From: Streptomyces sp. NK08204
GTDB taxonomy: Bacteria; Actinomycetota; Actinomycetes; Streptomycetales; Streptomycetaceae
Length of the DNA stretch: 64,000 bases
Reading direction: 5' to 3'
Assembly: GCF_020400585.1 (NCBI RefSeq)
Contig: NZ_JAINVF010000002.1
Span: forward strand, 248,001-312,000
Shown: piece after piece, positions 16,152-26,497 of the stretch
How the letters are laid out: the number at the start of each line of letters is the position of its first letter
Position numbering within the stretch: position 1 is the stretch's first letter
Made by a program: the position numbers and the translations under genes
The notes under the pieces: model-generated
Database searches by the model: none
Seen by the model: only the letters and a program-made list of their open reading frames with translations
Told to the model about the DNA's origin: nothing

Positions 16152-16798
16152 ACGGTGAACGCTGCCACCCGGATCACCGCCTCCAGACCGGGTGGCCGCT
16201 CTCGACCCGTGGGCCGCGTGTCCACGGGGTTCGCGCCGCCGGAGGCATCCTCCTCGACCTGCGCAGCCGGCACGAGGAGGACGGCGGCGGCCTCACGCAG
16301 TCCCTCATCCGCACCGGCGTCACCTGGTCGACGCCGCGACTGCGCGGGCATGTCCGCCGGGAGTTCCCCGAGGACGAGTTCCTGACCGTCACCTCCGAAA
16401 GCTCGGCGCCCATCCCGGCGCGCCGCACCTGGGTGGCCACCCGCTCGATGGCGCGGAGCGCTTCGGCCGGTTCGGCGATCCGCAATGGTCCGTTGATACC
16501 GCACCGCGCTGAGACGGACGACGAGGCCGCTCTCCCCGCCGACTACCACCGGATCCTGGCGAGAAGACCGGCTCCAGGTGGCGGGCCCTGCCCGCGGGGA
16601 GGATCGCCGGCATCGTGCCGGCGGTGCCGCGCTGTGACCAGCGGCCCGGCGACCTGGCAGGCGGCAACGGGATACACCCGCCACGAGTCGATGGAGGCGC
16701 GCGCGGCTACGGCGCGCCGGGCGCCGTACGGTGCGCCCCCAGGAGACGGCCGTCCCGGCCCGACGGGCGGCGGGCACGCACACGGAGCCGCGACCGCG
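16152..16798 (+). pseudogene. Degenerate coding remnant after the MoaD-like gene
   Basis: No intact gene is credible here. The frame through 16235-16440 reads as codon-biased protein (AAGGILLDLRSRHEED, then LRGHVRREFPEDEFLTVTSE), but it lacks a start, and further pieces such as RWRALPAGRIAGIVPAVPR (about 16577-16633) are in another frame. A strong terminator directly follows at 16799. This is what a frameshifted last gene of the operon would look like. I cannot identify the family. Confidence 0.35.
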
Positions 16799-16830
16799 AG
16801 GCGGGAGCCGCAGTCGCGGCTCCCGCCTTT
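16799..16830 (+). terminator. Intrinsic terminator of the first cassette operon
   Basis: A perfect 13-bp stem (aggcgggagccgc / gcggctcccgcct) with a 4-nt loop and a short T run. It lies 650 bp downstream of the MoaD-like stop, after the degenerate stretch. Confidence 0.75.
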
Positions 16831-16895
16831 CGCGTGTTCGGGCCGCGTCGGGCCGCCGTACGGACGACTTGTTGCACAGGGCTCGCAATTGCCAG

Positions 16896-16920
16896 TAATC
16901 GTCAGTACGAGTGACGATTA
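16896..16920. promoter_or_regulatory. MarR operator candidate upstream of the second cassette
   Basis: A 25-bp palindrome with arms taatcgtca and tgacgatta (9 bp, perfect) around a 7-bp centre. Of the longer (20-25 bp) cluster palindromes it has the most perfect arms. It lies about 270 bp before the second dehydrogenase start. A copy of the 23-nt element of the cbiM region is at 17109-17131. Confidence 0.55.
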
Positions 16921-17190
16921 TTGATCCGTGAAATAACTGGCGTGACCGGGGGAGCGTGGTGCTCGGTCCTTGTCGCGACCGCGGTATCCCATCTTGCTCT
17001 CTCTCGTCCTGACGTTGAGATTCGCGCAGGTCGGCGGTTAGGTGTAAGTCAGCCGACCGGTTGGGTCTTGACGGTGCGTCGGACCTCACGGGATGCTCGG
17101 CCGCACAAATCAGTAGTGCCGATGGTCAGTTTCACTGTCTACGTGTGGTGGGGCTAAGCGCCACTGCCGATTCATGCCAACGGGGGCATC

Positions 17191-18411
17191 ATGGTCCGAG
17201 TCATCGAGTACCGCGATCCTGTCGAGAACTGTCCCGGCTTCCTCGTCTACGACGAGACCTCCTGCCGACTGGCCGCCGGCGGCTGCCGGATGCAGTCCGG
17301 TCTCACCGCCGACACCCTGCGCACCCTCTCGGCCCGCATGACGCTGAAGCAGCGGGTGCTGGGCATCAACGTCGACGGCGCCAAGTGCGGCATCGACTAC
17401 GACCCCGCCGGCCCCGCACGCGAGGCCGTGCTGGGCCGCTTCCTGGAGTTCCTGCGGGACGAGCTGACCTCCCGCTACAGCATGGGCGCCGACATCGGCA
17501 CCCGCTTCGAGGAACTGGACCGGCTCGCCGCACTGACGGGTGTCGGCTCCGTGAAGTACGCGGTCAGCGTCGCCCAGCAGCTCGCGGAGCCGGAGTTCTA
17601 CGCGAGGATGGCGCTCCTCGACGCCCCGGTCGGCCTGCTGACGGTCGGTCAGCGGCGTGCCGGGCACGCGCTCGCCCACGCGGCCCTGGCCGCCGCCGAG
17701 CACGCCGGACACCCCGTCGCCGGACTGACCTGCAACCTTCAGGGCTTCGGCAACCTGGGCCGGGCCGCGGCCCTCGCCCTGGCCGAACAGGGCGTGCGGG
17801 TCACCGCCGTCGCCGACGAGTACGGCTGCATCGTCGACCCGCGCGGCCTCGACCTCGACAGGATGCTGTCGGCGGACCTGCGCCGCCCGGTGCCTGGACT
17901 GCTGGACAGCGCGCTGCGACTGCCGAGCGAGGCGCTGTTCGACGTACCAGCCGACGTGCTGATCCTGGCCGGCGGCTCGGACGTGATCTCCGTCGATCAG
18001 GCCGGACTGCTGCCCGTCCCGGTGGTCGCGGTCGGCGCCAACTGCGGTCTCGGCGCCGAGTCCGAGCGGCGGCTCGCCGAGCGCGGCGTGGTCGTGGTGC
18101 CGGACTTCATCGGCGGGATCGGCGGATCGGCGTCGATGGAGGCGCTGTTCGGCCCCGACCGGACCCCGGAGCCGGAGCAGGTGCTCGACACCGTCGTCGG
18201 CATGATGCACGAACTCGTCGGAGACATCCTGGTGGGCGCCCGCGACCGTGGCCTGATGCCGCGCGAGGTCGCTCTGTCCATCGCCCGGTCGGCGCCCGTG
18301 TCCCCCGAGGAACGGCCGTACGGCCACAGCCCGTATCGCACGACCGGCCCGGCGCACGGCAACCGTGTGGCGCTGCGTACTGCCGCCCGCACGTACAAGG
18401 AGAACAGATGA
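17191..18411 (+). CDS. ELFV dehydrogenase-like protein, cassette copy 2
   Basis: 406 residues, collinear with the copy at 10314 from the first residues (VRVIEYRDP / VKVMEYYDP) to HSPYR near the end. This copy keeps the catalytic Lys65 (NVDGAKCGI), MTLK Lys53, and the Asp of GADIGTRF. It has the Rossmann LQGFGNLGRAAALALA. It is therefore the likely active amino-acid dehydrogenase of the pair. GGGGGC lies just before the ATG. Its stop overlaps the start of the shortened lyase (ATGA). The substrate cannot be told; the family ranges over Glu, Leu, Val and Phe. Confidence 0.85.
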   Translation: MVRVIEYRDPVENCPGFLVYDETSCRLAAGGCRMQSGLTADTLRTLSARMTLKQRVLGINVDGAKCGIDYDPAGPAREAVLGRFLEFLRDELTSRYSMGADIGTRFEELDRLAALTGVGSVKYAVSVAQQLAEPEFYARMALLDAPVGLLTVGQRRAGHALAHAALAAAEHAGHPVAGLTCNLQGFGNLGRAAALALAEQGVRVTAVADEYGCIVDPRGLDLDRMLSADLRRPVPGLLDSALRLPSEALFDVPADVLILAGGSDVISVDQAGLLPVPVVAVGANCGLGAESERRLAERGVVVVPDFIGGIGGSASMEALFGPDRTPEPEQVLDTVVGMMHELVGDILVGARDRGLMPREVALSIARSAPVSPEERPYGHSPYRTTGPAHGNRVALRTAARTYKENR

Positions 18412-18950
18412 ACGCGCAGGCCGATTCCGCCGGGTCGACCCGGCTGTCCGGCACGGCGGCCGAGGACTGCTCGCACGAGCGGAGCAACCTCAGCGACTCC
18501 GCCTCCTACGGCCACCGCTACAGCACCACCGCCGGCCACCGGATCTCCTGCGACCACTGCCGCTACCAGCGCCGGCCCGACGTCGAGGCGGCGCCGGCCC
18601 TGAGCCAGGCGGACCTCGAGCGCCTGAAGGCGGACCCCGACCGGGTGCGGGACAACACGCGTGTGGTCGCCGACCAGATCGCCACCGAGAAGCTGATCCT
18701 CGCCATCGGCACCCACCTCGGCAAGCAGAGCGCGCACGAGTACGTCTACGCAATGGCCCAGAGCGCAGGGGAGTCCGGTCAGTCGCTGCGCGACCCGGTG
18801 ATCCGGGACGGATACGCGGGCGCCTCCCTGGACACCGCCGAGCTGGACCGGATCTTCGACCCCGCCCACTACCTCGGCCAGCCCCAGGTCCTGGTCGCGC
18901 TCGCCGCGAAGCGGGCACGGGCCTGGCTGCCGGCCACCGAAGAGGAGTGA
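18408..18950 (+). CDS. Internally deleted fumarase/lyase-superfamily paralogue (core missing)
   Basis: 180 residues. Residues 1-69 match the N terminus of the full-length lyase (YGHRYSTTAGHRISCDHCRY, keeping the Cys pair). Residues from about 78 match its last about 103 residues (VRDNTRVVADQIATEKLILA through the DRIFDPAHYLGQ segment). About 308 central residues, including the catalytic His and the MPHKRNP loop, are absent, yet the frame and the overlaps with neighbours are intact. It cannot be a lyase. It may be a scaffold, a metal-binding partner, a dominant subunit in mixed tetramers, or simply decaying. Confidence 0.8.
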   Translation: MNAQADSAGSTRLSGTAAEDCSHERSNLSDSASYGHRYSTTAGHRISCDHCRYQRRPDVEAAPALSQADLERLKADPDRVRDNTRVVADQIATEKLILAIGTHLGKQSAHEYVYAMAQSAGESGQSLRDPVIRDGYAGASLDTAELDRIFDPAHYLGQPQVLVALAAKRARAWLPATEEE

Positions 18951-18953
18951 GCC

Positions 18954-19529
18954 ATGGACCTCGCAGAGGCCAAGGAGATCATCTTTCCCCGGACGCTGTA
19001 CGCGAGCGTGATCGCCCACGCGGTGCGCAAGTTCACCGACCACTACCTGGAGGGCGAGACGCGGGAACACAAGGCGTTCGGCATGCTCGCCGGAAGCGTC
19101 ACGGGCCCGAGCATCGCCGTCCGCGCGGTCTACCCGCTGATCACCAACCTGCGCCACGAGGGCGGCACCCAGGGCGAGATGGACGAGATCGTCGGCGCCC
19201 ACGCGATCCCGTCCCAGACCCCCAACGCGCAGCGCGGCTGGGTCGCCGACCCGCGCGAGCTGATGGACATAGAGCGCGCCTGCGACGACACCGACTGGGT
19301 GGTCTTCGGCAACTACCACACCCACCGCGTGCCATGGGACCACGACCCGCTGCGCGACACCTGCACCGAACTGGACCGCGTCCTGGCACGCGAGACCAGC
19401 CAGTGGACCTTCATCCTCTCGGCCGTGGACCTGCACCGGCCCAGGCTGCGTGCCTTCTTCGAGGGCGACAACTCCCGCGAGGCGGCCGTCCGTGTGCTGC
19501 CCGCGGTCCCCGCGACCACCACCCCGTGA
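18954..19529 (+). CDS. JAMM/MPN metallopeptidase-like protein, copy 2
   Basis: 191 residues, collinear with 12976-13560: REHKAFGMLAG (Glu and MPN strand), NLRHEGG, and the metal motif NYHTHRVPWDHDPLRDTCTE. The Ser of the first copy's SCTD is Thr here and the last Asp is Glu. The shared HTH-x6-D suggests that this Asp, not the later one, is the third ligand. It starts 3 nt after the shortened lyase and is followed by fmdE copy 2. Confidence 0.8.
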   Translation: MDLAEAKEIIFPRTLYASVIAHAVRKFTDHYLEGETREHKAFGMLAGSVTGPSIAVRAVYPLITNLRHEGGTQGEMDEIVGAHAIPSQTPNAQRGWVADPRELMDIERACDDTDWVVFGNYHTHRVPWDHDPLRDTCTELDRVLARETSQWTFILSAVDLHRPRLRAFFEGDNSREAAVRVLPAVPATTTP

Positions 19530-19549
19530 CCCCAGCAAGGAGTTCGTAC

Positions 19550-20215
19550 ATGAACCGCAAGCAGTCCTACGACGACGTCGTCGCCTTCCACGGGCACGAG
19601 TGTCCCGGTGCCGCCTTCGGGGTCAGGGTCGCCGAGGTGGCCCTCGCCCGCCTGGGCGCGTCCGCCGACGGCCTGGTGGCCGTGGCCGAGAACGACACCT
19701 GCGCGCTCGACGCCATCCAGGTCCTGACCGACTGCACCTTCGGCAAGCGGACCCTCATCCACCAGGACAACGGCCGCAACGTCTACACCTTCTGGGACAG
19801 GACCGCCGGGAAGGGCGTGCGGATCCGCGCCAAGGCGGACAGCGTCGTCTACCGCTCCGAGGAGATCTGGGAGCTGGCGGAGAAGGTCGAGGACGGCAGC
19901 GCCACCCAGGCCGAGCAGGAGCGGTTCGCCGTGCTGCAGGCCGAGCGGGTCGGCAAGCTCCTCGAACTGCCCGAGGAGGATTTCCTGTCGGTGGACGAGA
20001 TCGAGGCCGAGGTGCCGGCCACCAAGCGGGTCGCCCGCGTGGACCTCTGCGTGGAGTGCGGCGAACCCACCAGCGTGGAGACCCTGCACGAGCACCGGGG
20101 CCGCATGCTCTGCCCGGCCTGCCACCTCGACGCGCACGGCGGCACCCTGCCCGCGAACCACGGCGACCACGGCCACCACCCGCACAGCCACGCCCACCAG
20201 CACCACAAGCACTGA
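19550..20215 (+). CDS. FmdE-domain protein with zinc ribbon and His-rich tail, copy 2
   Basis: 221 residues with the same plan as copy 1: HGHECPGAAFGVRVAEVAL, ENDTCALDAIQVLTDCTFGK, zinc ribbon CVECGEPTSVETLHEH...CPAC, and a tail with about 12 His in the last 31 residues ending HQHHKH. AAGGAG lies just before the ATG. It is the last gene of the second cassette and converges on meaB with a strong terminator between. The two tails differ in length and spacing, so they evolve faster than the domains. Confidence 0.87.
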   Translation: MNRKQSYDDVVAFHGHECPGAAFGVRVAEVALARLGASADGLVAVAENDTCALDAIQVLTDCTFGKRTLIHQDNGRNVYTFWDRTAGKGVRIRAKADSVVYRSEEIWELAEKVEDGSATQAEQERFAVLQAERVGKLLELPEEDFLSVDEIEAEVPATKRVARVDLCVECGEPTSVETLHEHRGRMLCPACHLDAHGGTLPANHGDHGHHPHSHAHQHHKH

Positions 20216-20236
20216 GCGGCCCGAGGCCTCACCGAC

Positions 20237-20276
20237 CAGGCCGCCGCACCCCTCGGACAGGGGGTGCGGCGGCCTG
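20237..20276. terminator. Bidirectional terminator between fmdE-2 and meaB
   Basis: A perfect 16-bp stem (caggccgccgcacccc / ggggtgcggcggcctg) with an 8-nt loop lies between convergent genes. It marks the boundary between the accessory cluster and core metabolism. Confidence 0.8.
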
Positions 20277-20302
20277 GTGCGGCTGCCGGGCACCGGCAAC
20301 GC

Positions 20303-21292
20303 TCAGCCGGCCGTGCCCCCGAACGCCTCCAGGATGCGTTCGGCCGCCAGGGTCGCCGTCAACGAGCCGTCCCTGACCTGCCGTTCGAGCAGGGGCGCGG
20401 CCTCGCGCACCGCCGGGTGGGCGTGCAGACGGCCGAGCAGTTCGTCACGGACCATCGCCCAGGTCCAGTCGACCTGCTGGTCGCGCCGCTTGGCGGCCAG
20501 CCGCCCGGTGGAGTCCAGCAGCGTGCGGTGCTGCTCCAGCCGGTCCCACACCACATCCAGACCCGCCGACTCACGGGCACTGCAGCTGAGTACCGGCGGG
20601 GACCAGAACGCGTCCCTGCCGTGCATCAGCCGCAGGGCGCCCGCCAGCTCACGGGCGGCGGCCTTCGCGTCCCGCTCGTGTGGACCGTCCGCCTTGTTGA
20701 CGGCGATCACGTCCGCGAGTTCCAGGACGCCCTTCTTGATGCCCTGCAACTGGTCGCCGGTGCGGGCCAGGGTCAGCATCAGGAACGAGTCGACCATGTC
20801 GGCGACCGCGGTCTCCGACTGGCCCACGCCGACGGTCTCCACCAGGATCACGTCGTAGCCCGCCGCCTCCATCACCACCATCGACTCCCGGGTGGCCTTC
20901 GCGACCCCGCCCAGCGTGCCCGCACTGGGGGAGGGGCGGACGAAGGCCGCCGGGTCGACCGCGAGACGCTCCATCCGGGTCTTGTCGCCCAGGATGGAGC
21001 CGCCGGTGCGGGTCGAGGACGGGTCCACGGCAAGGACGGCGACCCGGTGCCCCAGCGAGGTCAGCATGGTGCCGAACGCGTCGATGAACGTCGACTTGCC
21101 GACACCCGGCACTCCGCTCACGCCGATCCGCCGGGCCCGGCCGCTGTGCGGCAGCAGCCGCGTCAGCAGCTCCTGCGCCAGCGCCCGGTGCTGCGGCCGG
21201 GTGGACTCGACGAGCGTGATGGCGCGGGCCACGACGGCCCGCCTGCCGTCGAGCACACCCTTGACGTACGTGTCGAGATCGATCGCTGCCAT
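20303..21292 (-). CDS. meaB: MeaB, methylmalonyl-CoA mutase-associated GTPase
   Basis: 329 residues, a G3E-family P-loop GTPase: Walker [16 protein letters not shown] (about residue 60), [24 protein letters not shown], the switch/Walker B-like [14 protein letters not shown], and base-recognition NKADG. MeaB gates delivery of adenosylcobalamin to the mutase and rescues inactivated enzyme. It lies 7 nt after mutB in a three-gene operon. Confidence 0.95.
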   Translation of the reverse strand: MAAIDLDTYVKGVLDGRRAVVARAITLVESTRPQHRALAQELLTRLLPHSGRARRIGVSGVPGVGKSTFIDAFGTMLTSLGHRVAVLAVDPSSTRTGGSILGDKTRMERLAVDPAAFVRPSPSAGTLGGVAKATRESMVVMEAAGYDVILVETVGVGQSETAVADMVDSFLMLTLARTGDQLQGIKKGVLELADVIAVNKADGPHERDAKAAARELAGALRLMHGRDAFWSPPVLSCSARESAGLDVVWDRLEQHRTLLDSTGRLAAKRRDQQVDWTWAMVRDELLGRLHAHPAVREAAPLLERQVRDGSLTATLAAERILEAFGGTAG

Positions 21293-21299
21293 CGCGGCT

Positions 21300-23473
<2,174 letters not shown>

Positions 23474-23474
<1 letters not shown>

Positions 23475-25279
23475 CAGGACACTCCCATGCGGTCAAGGGT
23501 CGCGGACAGCACGGCCACGGCGTCGCAGCCCGCGAAGACGTACGAGTCGACGCCGGCGTAGTCACCCCGGCCCGCGAGGAACACGTGCCGGGCGCCGGCG
23601 GCGCGCAGCGACTCGGCGGCCTGCCCGGCCTGCTCGGCGTAGAGCGCGTCACTGGAGCACAGCACGGCCTCGGTGGCGCCGCTGTCCGCGAAGCCGCCCT
23701 CGGTGACCGGCTCGATGCCGCCCGCCTGGAAGAGGTTGGCGGCGAACGTCGCGCGCGCGGTGTGCGCGGCGGCCGGACCGATCGTCGCGAGGAAGATCCG
23801 GGGGCGGGCCCCGGTCGCCGCGAGGTGCGCGTCCGAGCGGGCCCGCAGCTCCTCGTACGCCTCGTCCCGGCGCACCCGCGGCAGCCCGCCGGACGGCGGC
23901 TCGGGCGCGGGCTCGCGCCTCACCGGCTTCTCGGCCAGCAGCGGGAACTCGCTGACACCGGTGACCGGTTCGCTGCGCTTGGCGAGCCGCTTGGACCGCT
24001 GCGCCCACGTGGTCGCCAGGTCCGTGCGCAGCCGGCCGGAGCGCAGGACGGCCGCCTGGCCGCCGTCGCGCTCGATCGTCCGGAAGAAGTCCCAGGCGGC
24101 ACGGGCGAGTTCGTCGGTGAGTCGCTCCACGTACCAGGAGCCGCCCGCCGGGTCGATGACCCGGCCCAGGTGGGACTCCTCCAGCAGGATCGTGGAGGTG
24201 TTGCGCGCGATGCGGCGGGCGAACGCGTCCGGCAGACCGAGCGCGTGGTCGAACGGCAGCACGGTGACGGAGTCGGCGCCGCCGACCCCGGCCGCGAGCG
24301 TCGCGACCGTCGTGCGCAGCATGTTCACCCACGGGTCGCGGCGGCTCATCATCACCGGCGAGGTCACCGCGTGCTGCACCTGCGCGCCCGCGCCCGGTGC
24401 CCCGGACACCTCGGCGACCCGCGCCCACAGCCGGCGCGCGGCACGCAGCTTGGCGACGGTCAGGAACTGGTCGGCGGTGGCCGCGTACCGGAACTCCAGC
24501 TGCCCGGCGGCCTGCTCCACCGAGAGCCCCGCCTCGGTCAGCTCGCGCAGATAGGCCACGCCGGTGGCGAGCGAGGCGCCCAGCTCCTGCGCGGCCGAGC
24601 CGCCCGCCTCGTGGTACGGCAGCGCGTCCACGGTCAGGGCGCGCAGACCCGGGTAGCTCTCGGCGCAGCGCGCGGCCAGCGCGGCGAAGGGCGCGAAGTC
24701 CAGCGCGGTGCCGGTACGGGCCTCGTACCCGAGCGGGTCGCCGCCCAGAGTGCCGCGCGCGGCCTTCGCGTCGACGCCGCGCTCCGCGTACAGGGCGAGC
24801 AGAGCCTCGGCGGCGGCCTCGGTGTCGCGGCCCGCGTCCAGGGCGACGGGCGCCAGGTCGAGGTAGACGCCCTCCAGTGCCCGGCCCAGCGACTCGACGG
24901 GGATGCCGCCCTCGCCGAGGACCAGCCACAGCGAGGTGACGCCGTTCTCCAGATCGGTCAGCACGGCGTTCTCCGCGAGGGCCGCGTGCCGCTGCCGTAC
25001 GTCCCAGCCGCCCGCGGTGTTCCCCTCGGGCCGGCTGCCGCGTACGAACGGGGCGAAGCCCGGCAGACCGGGGTCGGGCGCGGCGTCGCGCGCGGTGTAC
25101 AGAGGCCGGGTGCGCAGCCCGTCCTCCAGCGTCGTGGACAGGGCGTCCTCAACTGCCTCGCCCGAGACTTCCTTGCCCGACTTGCGCAGCACACCCTCGA
25201 CCAGGCGTTGCCACTGCTCGTGTGTCGCGTCAGGGAACTCGGCGGCCAGTGAGAGCCCGTCGTCAGGCAGGACCGTCAT
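23474..25279 (-). CDS. mutA: Methylmalonyl-CoA mutase small subunit
   Basis: 601 residues, homologous to the large subunit but without the DxHxxG cobalt motif. The C-terminal domain ends [20 protein letters not shown]. Barrel segments such as [20 protein letters not shown] are kept. It forms the non-catalytic partner of the heterodimer. First gene of mutA-mutB-meaB; the ATG start at 25279 is followed by [19 protein letters not shown], typical of the family. Confidence 0.95.
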
Positions 25280-25364
25280 GGCTCGGATGCTAGGCCAGGG
25301 CGCTCAACCGAGTGCACCGCGAAGGCTGTGACCTTTCCCTCCTTGTGCCTGTGAGCCGCGCCTC

Positions 25365-25865
25365 TCAGGCGGCGAACGGCTCTTTCGCGAGGTCCGGTAC
25401 GAGCGCGCACAGGGCCGCGCGTTGCTCGGGACCCATGGAGTCGGCGAGGGCCTGCCGCACGGTCCGGGCGAGCAGCACGGAGGTCTCCCGCAGCCGTTCG
25501 CGCGCGGCTTCGGTCAGCCCGACCTCCACGCCCCGCTTGTCGCCGCGTACGGACCGGCGGGTGACCAGGCCGGCGTGCTGGAGGCAGGCGATCTGATAGG
25601 TCAGCCGGGTCTTGGGGCGGCCGAGCAGCTGGGCGACGTGGGTCATGCGCAGCCCGCCGGGGGGCTGCTCGGCCAGCAGGCACAGGATCAGGAACTCGTC
25701 GTGCGAGACGCCGAGGGTCTCCTTCACGACCGAGCGCAGCTGCTGTTCGACCGTGCTTGTGGCGGCCAGCCATAGCATCCATGCCCGTAGCTCGTTGGGC
25801 AGCAGTTCGGTGCCCGTGGAAGGAAATGCGGGCTGGTCGGCGGGTTGCGTGTGGGGGGCGGACAT
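25365..25865 (-). CDS. MarR-family transcriptional regulator (unrelated to the cluster set)
   Basis: 166 residues. The winged-helix part is VSHDEFLILCLLAEQPPGGLRM, then LLGRPKTRLTYQIACLQ and the wing TRRSVRGDKRGVEVGLT. The recognition helix differs from the three left-hand MarR proteins. It is divergent from the YceI gene, which this type often controls in response to organic hydroperoxides or isoprenoid-like ligands. The 112-bp spacer holds an inverted repeat. Confidence 0.87.
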   Translation of the reverse strand: MSAPHTQPADQPAFPSTGTELLPNELRAWMLWLAATSTVEQQLRSVVKETLGVSHDEFLILCLLAEQPPGGLRMTHVAQLLGRPKTRLTYQIACLQHAGLVTRRSVRGDKRGVEVGLTEAARERLRETSVLLARTVRQALADSMGPEQRAALCALVPDLAKEPFAA

Positions 25866-25891
25866 GTGACGAGTCTAAACGCGTTGTCCAT

Positions 25892-25952
25892 TTTTGAATG
25901 ATCGGCTTGTTCGCCCTCGGGCGCAGCCGATAGCGTCTGAGATCATCCAAAT
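25892..25952. promoter_or_regulatory. Inverted repeat in the MarR/yceI divergent promoter
   Basis: ttttgaatgatc (25892-25903) and gatcatccaaat (25941-25952) are inverted copies matching at 10 of 12 positions, 37 bp apart. They stand out as AT-rich in a GC-rich genome. Binding by the adjacent MarR protein is inferred. Confidence 0.4.
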
Positions 25953-25977
25953 TTGCACGACTGACAGGAGGCCGACG

Positions 25978-26493
25978 ATGACCGTCGCCGTGGAAACAGG
26001 TCTCTGGCAGCTCGACCCCGCCGCGTCCACCGTGGCGGTGCGGCACAAGCACATGTGGGGCCTGGTCGCCGTCAAGGGCGTCTTCACCACCGTCGGCGGC
26101 CAGGGTGAGGTGAAGCCCGACGGCTCCGTCACCGGCACCGTGACCCTGGACGCGACCTCCCTGGACACCAAGAACGACAAGCGCGACGCCCACCTGCGCT
26201 CGGCCGACTTCTTCGACGCTGAGAACCACCCCGAGATCACCTTCACGCTGCACGGCGCGGACGTCCAGGGCGACAGCGCCCGTGTCACCGGTGAACTGAC
26301 CGCGCGCGGCATCACCAAGCCGCTGACCTTCACCGCCCGGCTGACCGGCGTGGACGCGCAGGCTGTCACCGTGGAGGCGGAGGCCAAGGTGGACCGCGAG
26401 GACTACGGCATGACGTTCAACCAGCTGGGCATGATCACCCGCGTGAGCACGGTGACGGTCAAGCTGCGGTTCACCCGCGCGCAGGCCTCCTGA
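25978..26493 (+). CDS. YceI-family lipid-binding protein
   Basis: 171 residues with the lipocalin-like YceI barrel: WQLDPAASTVAVRHKHM, the region VTLDATSLDTKNDKRDAHLR, FFDAENHPEITF, and the end FNQLGMITRVSTVTVKLRF. No signal peptide is visible, so it is probably cytoplasmic. Members bind polyisoprenoids or fatty amides. The ATG at 25978 follows ACAGGAGG. It converges with the next gene with only 4 nt between the stops. Confidence 0.92.
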   Translation: MTVAVETGLWQLDPAASTVAVRHKHMWGLVAVKGVFTTVGGQGEVKPDGSVTGTVTLDATSLDTKNDKRDAHLRSADFFDAENHPEITFTLHGADVQGDSARVTGELTARGITKPLTFTARLTGVDAQAVTVEAEAKVDREDYGMTFNQLGMITRVSTVTVKLRFTRAQAS

Positions 26494-26497
26494 GAGG

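Noticed and set aside
16155..16512. Small genes directly after the MoaD-like gene
   Set aside because: Composition is Arg/Pro/Ala-rich in the wrong phase for Streptomyces codon bias and no start has a ribosome site; treated as a degenerate remnant.
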